A stretch of DNA of 9,310 nucleotides from CALWZE01 sp036644375 (lineage in GTDB: Bacteria; Bacillota; Clostridia; Oscillospirales; Ruminococcaceae), in contig JAVXQD010000056.1 of the NCBI GenBank assembly GCA_036644375.1, positions 1 through 9,310 of the forward strand, written 5' to 3'. The position numbers and the translations under genes were made by a program. The notes beneath the pieces were generated by a model. It made no database searches, was not told where the DNA came from, and saw only the letters and a list, made by a program, of their open reading frames with translations. Of the stretch, positions 6,709 through 9,310 are shown piece by piece. The stretch's first letter is position 1. Each line of letters starts with the position of its first letter.

Positions 6709-6786
6709 TCAAGATTTGCACGGGGCACATTGTCCCTGCTTATATACAACTATTTGCAGTAACTAAAAACAAGGGAGATAAAAACA

Positions 6787-7296
6787 ATGGCAGACAAAAA
6801 CTACGGACCGGGCAAGAAAGCTACATACACCTACGAGGAAGTGCGTGAGTATGCGGTAGCAGCAATGAAAGACCGCGCAAAGACATTGGGCGCATTCTAT
6901 CAGGTAATGCCGAGAGAGCTTTTCCACGAGTACGCAACAAAAGCAATGTTCGCTTATGGCGCAGCAAAGGGCGATCGCATCCCCACAAAGAACAGCCCAA
7001 AGGCATTCTCGGAATTTCTTGTTTCCTGCAACAGCGTTGCAAATACCTGTGCCGACAAAAATTCACTTATTTCCTGCACTGATGACGAGGCAGTCGTTCG
7101 CTTTGACGGTGTGTGCGCACTCGTTGAGGGCTGGCAGGAGATGGGAATCACAGCTGACGAAGTGAAATATCTTTGCGAAGTTCAGAGCTATGGCGACTAC
7201 GGTCACACAGATTCTGTCGGCTGCAAGGGTGAGTTCCTTTGCAACAGTGCAACACCGGGCTGCGATCACTGCGAATTCAAAATCACAAAGAAATAA
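6787..7296 (+). CDS. Divergent ATC-hydrolase-like, cysteine-rich protein
   Basis: This is a 169-residue soluble protein with nine cysteines, three of them in the last 18 residues. GGGAG (6773-6777) lies 9 nt before the ATG. It resembles the ATC-hydrolase-family protein at 357-833 over the C-terminal half. Cys110 and Trp116 (GVCALVEGW) match Cys100 and Trp106; Cys130 (KYLCEV) matches Cys119 (LYCQM); Cys159-x-x-Cys162 followed by FK matches Cys148-x-x-Cys151-FK. The spacing between the second and third matched cysteines is 29 residues in both. The N-terminal halves differ. The known reaction of the family is hydrolytic ring opening of 2-amino-thiazoline-4-carboxylate, but no carbamoylase lies beside this gene. 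Its neighbours are an aldo/keto reductase and a Liv-type binding protein, so its substrate is unknown. Assignment to the family is from my alignment by eye; a separate role in the imported compound's breakdown is plausible. Confidence 0.65.
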   Translation: MADKNYGPGKKATYTYEEVREYAVAAMKDRAKTLGAFYQVMPRELFHEYATKAMFAYGAAKGDRIPTKNSPKAFSEFLVSCNSVANTCADKNSLISCTDDEAVVRFDGVCALVEGWQEMGITADEVKYLCEVQSYGDYGHTDSVGCKGEFLCNSATPGCDHCEFKITKK

Positions 7297-7453
7297 TTTG
7301 ACGCAAATAAACAGTCGTTGTCATATCGGGAAAATTCTGTGCACAAATGACTATGCACGTCAAAGTCCGGTAACGGATATTAAGTCAGCATAGGGGATAT
7401 TAAATTGATTCCAAATAAAACTTTGGTATATAAAAATTTAAAGGAGATACAAA
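7297..7453. promoter_or_regulatory. Intergenic region with a 9-bp direct repeat before the binding-protein gene
   Basis: GGATATTAA occurs at 7375-7383 and again at 7395-7403, exactly 20 bp apart, or about two helical turns, on the same face of DNA. A small inverted repeat GTGCA/TGCAC lies at about 7339-7358. The gap is 157 bp, longer than the others in this operon, so the transport genes may have extra control. No convincing promoter could be fixed. Confidence 0.35.
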
Positions 7454-8653
7454 ATGAAAAGAGTAATTAGCTTGATTCTTGTTCTTGTTCTCGCATTCAC
7501 AATGGTGGCATGCGGAACAAAGGCACCGGAGCCTACAGAAGGCGGAGACACAGCACCTACAGGAGGCACAATAAAAATCGCGTTTGTCGGTCCTCAGACA
7601 GGTGACAACGCCGAATACGGCAAGATGATGAAAGCCGGCGTTCAGGTTGCAATCGATGAGTGGAACGAAAAGGGTGGAATCATCGGCAAAACAATAGTCA
7701 TGGAAGACTTTGACGACAAAAATGACGCTCAGGAAGCCGGCACAATCGCAGAGAAAATCGTTTCGGACGACAGCTTTGTCGCAGTTATCGGACATTTTTC
7801 AAGCGGCGTCGCAATGACAGCTGCCGAAATCTATCAGGAAGCAGGAATTCCCCTTATCAACGGTTCGGCTGCCCATGTTGATTACTCGGCAATCGGCGAC
7901 TGCATTTTCCGTAACAACGCTATCTACACAGTTGATGCTGCGAGTGCACTTCAGATTATCAACCACTTCGAGTACAAGAAGTTTGCTTCACTTCAGCCCA
8001 ACTCAGATGCAGGTGTTTCAATCACTGCTTGCGTTGAGGATTACATGGCTAAATACGGCGACAAGCTCGGCGCAAAGCTCGTTGCAACAGAGCTTTTCGA
8101 AGACGGCACAGTTGACTTCTCAGCTATCATAAACAAGATGAACGAGGCAGGCGCCGAGGTTGTTTACACAACAGCCGCGTACTCAATCGTTGCACCTTTT
8201 ATCAAACAGTATGCAGCAATCAATCCCGACGTAAAATTTGTCCTTTCATCAGGCTGCTTTTCACAGGAATTCCTTGAGCTTGCAGGCGATGCCGCAAACG
8301 GATGCTATGTTCCGAACAGCTTCTTTTACAAGAGCGACAGGGAAGCTACAAAGAATTTCACCGCAGCTTTCAATGCTTTTTACGGCTCAGACCCAAGCAC
8401 ATTTGCCGCACAGTGCTATGATGCTGCAAACATGATTTTCCTTGCAATCGAAGCCGGTAAGTCAGACGCACGCGCCGACATCGTCAAGAACCTCTATGAG
8501 GTAACATTCGATGGTGCAGCGGGCAAAACAGAATTCAATGAAAACGGTGACTGTCCGAAACAGCAGGTCTGCCTGAAAATTGTCGACGGAGATTGGACAG
8601 AGGTTCCCGACGTAATTCTTTCGCCGGTTGACTGGGCTGCTTCATTGGCATAG
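7454..8653 (+). CDS. LivJ/LivK-type ABC transporter substrate-binding lipoprotein
   Basis: This 399-residue protein begins with a lipoprotein signal: basic MKR, a hydrophobic stretch and the lipobox MVAC with Cys20 as the lipidation site. A Pro/Glu/Thr/Gly-rich linker follows to about residue 40. The body is a type-1 periplasmic binding fold: IKIAFVGPQTGDNAEYGKMM at the start, ending in the usual pattern of a branched-chain amino-acid-class receptor (CYDAANMIFLAIEAGK, GKTEFNENGD). It would be anchored outside the membrane and deliver ligand to the permease that follows. AAAGGAG (7439-7445) is 8 nt before the ATG. The family binds leucine and isoleucine, but also urea, amides and aromatic acids, so the ligand is open. 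It stands beside rhaA, where sugar transporters of other classes are usual. A hairpin at 8696-8727 separates it from the permease gene, favouring extra binding protein. Confidence 0.92.
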   Translation: MKRVISLILVLVLAFTMVACGTKAPEPTEGGDTAPTGGTIKIAFVGPQTGDNAEYGKMMKAGVQVAIDEWNEKGGIIGKTIVMEDFDDKNDAQEAGTIAEKIVSDDSFVAVIGHFSSGVAMTAAEIYQEAGIPLINGSAAHVDYSAIGDCIFRNNAIYTVDAASALQIINHFEYKKFASLQPNSDAGVSITACVEDYMAKYGDKLGAKLVATELFEDGTVDFSAIINKMNEAGAEVVYTTAAYSIVAPFIKQYAAINPDVKFVLSSGCFSQEFLELAGDAANGCYVPNSFFYKSDREATKNFTAAFNAFYGSDPSTFAAQCYDAANMIFLAIEAGKSDARADIVKNLYEVTFDGAAGKTEFNENGDCPKQQVCLKIVDGDWTEVPDVILSPVDWAASLA

Positions 8654-8695
8654 TAACTTATAATTTAACCCTGTAAAACTTTTGTGTTGAAACGA

Positions 8696-8735
8696 CCCCG
8701 GCATAATAATTCGATTTTATGTCGGGGATTGTTTT
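8696..8735 (+). terminator. Partial terminator / attenuator between binding protein and permease
   Basis: CCCCGGCATAA (8696-8706) pairs with TTATGTCGGGG (8717-8727) with one G-T wobble; the loop can pair further (AAT/ATT) leaving a one-base bulge. It is followed by ATTGTTTT. Such a leaky terminator after the binding-protein gene is common in ABC operons and gives more receptor than permease. Confidence 0.75.
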
Positions 8736-8771
8736 CCGTTGAGTTTTGAAATTACTTGGAGGTGATTTGAG

Positions 8772-9310
8772 GTGATCGTTCAGCAGCTTGTTTACGGTGT
8801 AATCCTCGGAATGGTCTATGCGCTGCTTGCTGTCGGCTATTCTTTGGTATTTGGTATTCTCAGACTTTTAAATATGTCCCACGGCTCGGTGTACGCCTTT
8901 GGCGCGCATATGGCTCTTATGGCGGTGACGGTGACTTGGGGTCTGCCCGCTGCGTTTATCTTTACAATTGTTATGACCGGTATTCTGAATGTCATAATCA
9001 ACAATGTGGTGCTTGCACCGCTGCGTGCTAAAAATGCACCTAACATCACGTTGCTGATTTCAGTAACCGGTGTTTCTTACATTATACAAAACGGTCTTAT
9101 GCTTGTATTTGGCAGTTCAAAAATGGCATTCCCGAAAATATTCGACTATGGCAATCTGACAATCGGCGGAGTTACTATCACAAGCACACAGATTTCAATT
9201 CTTGTGGTCTCACTTCTGCTGTTTTTTGTTTTGTTCTTAATAACCAAATGCACAAAAATGGGTCTTGCAATGCGATGCTCCTCACAAAATCCGAGGGCGG
9301 CAAATCTTGT
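8772..9310 (+). CDS. LivH-type ABC transporter inner-membrane permease, N-terminal part
   Basis: The open frame runs from GTG at 8772 to the right edge (179 codons plus 2 nt) without a stop. The GTG is fixed by the strong site GGAGGTGA (8758-8765) 6 nt upstream and by an in-frame stop at 8763-8765, which leaves no earlier start. The translation begins MIVQQLVYGVILGMVY, with hydrophobic segments at about 5-28, 39-80, 92-114 and 140-158. LivH hallmarks are RLLNMSHGSVYAFGAH (31-46), typical of the first cytoplasmic loop region, and TKMGLAMRCSSQNPRAANL (161-179), matching the ATPase-coupling loop. It should form the channel with a LivM-type partner and LivG/LivF ATPases, which are expected just beyond the window. 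Substrate follows from the binding protein and is unknown. Confidence 0.9.
   Translation, partial: MIVQQLVYGVILGMVYALLAVGYSLVFGILRLLNMSHGSVYAFGAHMALMAVTVTWGLPAAFIFTIVMTGILNVIINNVVLAPLRAKNAPNITLLISVTGVSYIIQNGLMLVFGSSKMAFPKIFDYGNLTIGGVTITSTQISILVVSLLLFFVLFLITKCTKMGLAMRCSSQNPRAANL

Noticed and set aside
6731..6745. Short hairpin GGGGCA-CAT-TGTCCC between the reductase and the second ATC-hydrolase-like gene
   Set aside because: The stem is only 6 bp with a G-T pair and has no T-run, so it cannot be called a terminator; at most a weak processing or attenuation element.
7405..7434. Promoter-like TTGATT with TATAAA 18 bp later, before the binding-protein gene
   Set aside because: The predicted start would fall on the ribosome binding site itself (7439-7445), leaving almost no leader, so chance A/T richness is more likely.

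Overview
The window looks like a chromosomal segment of an anaerobic, low-to-mid GC Firmicute, probably a Clostridia or Oscillospiraceae-type gut or rumen bacterium. The clues are strong AGGAGG-type ribosome binding sites, a Firmicutes-style lipoprotein signal, a Clostridia-style DinB and a LacI regulator with a central-CpG operator. This placement is an inference from style; there is no rRNA, tRNA or other taxonomic marker. No mobile element, CRISPR array or RNA gene was recognised.

Layout. (1) At 2-833 (+) the end of an M20-family N-carbamoyl-amino-acid amidohydrolase is followed 4 nt later by a protein of the L-2-amino-thiazoline-4-carboxylate (ATC) hydrolase family. This pair recalls the two-step ATC to cysteine pathway of Pseudomonas. 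(2) At 834-1064 is a gene-free stretch with a possible decayed coding remnant. (3) At 1065-2273 (-) is dinB (DNA polymerase IV) with its own good promoter and a perfect 14-bp inverted repeat inside the coding region. (4) At 2286-2690 is a gene-free stretch with a row of stem-loops, the last a strong terminator. (5) At 2691-3032 (-) is a small Anabaena-sensory-rhodopsin-transducer-like (ASRT) protein, with no rhodopsin in view. (6) From 3302 to the window end (+) is a sugar/transport locus: LacI-type regulator, L-rhamnose isomerase (rhaA), aldo/keto reductase, a second and divergent ATC-hydrolase-family protein, a LivJ/LivK-type lipoprotein substrate-binding protein, a hairpin attenuator, and the start of a LivH-type permease.

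How the genes may work together. The LacI-type protein probably controls its own gene and rhaA through an identical 13-bp operator found in front of both, although that motif also resembles a CcpA cre box. RhaA would convert L-rhamnose to L-rhamnulose. The reductase may act on a sugar or on lactaldehyde. The expected kinase and aldolase (RhaB, RhaD) are not in the window. A Liv-type ABC importer and an ATC-hydrolase-family protein beside rhamnose isomerase is not the textbook arrangement, and it is the part most likely to hide an undescribed function. The divergently transcribed ASRT-like protein may be a sugar-binding partner of the same locus.
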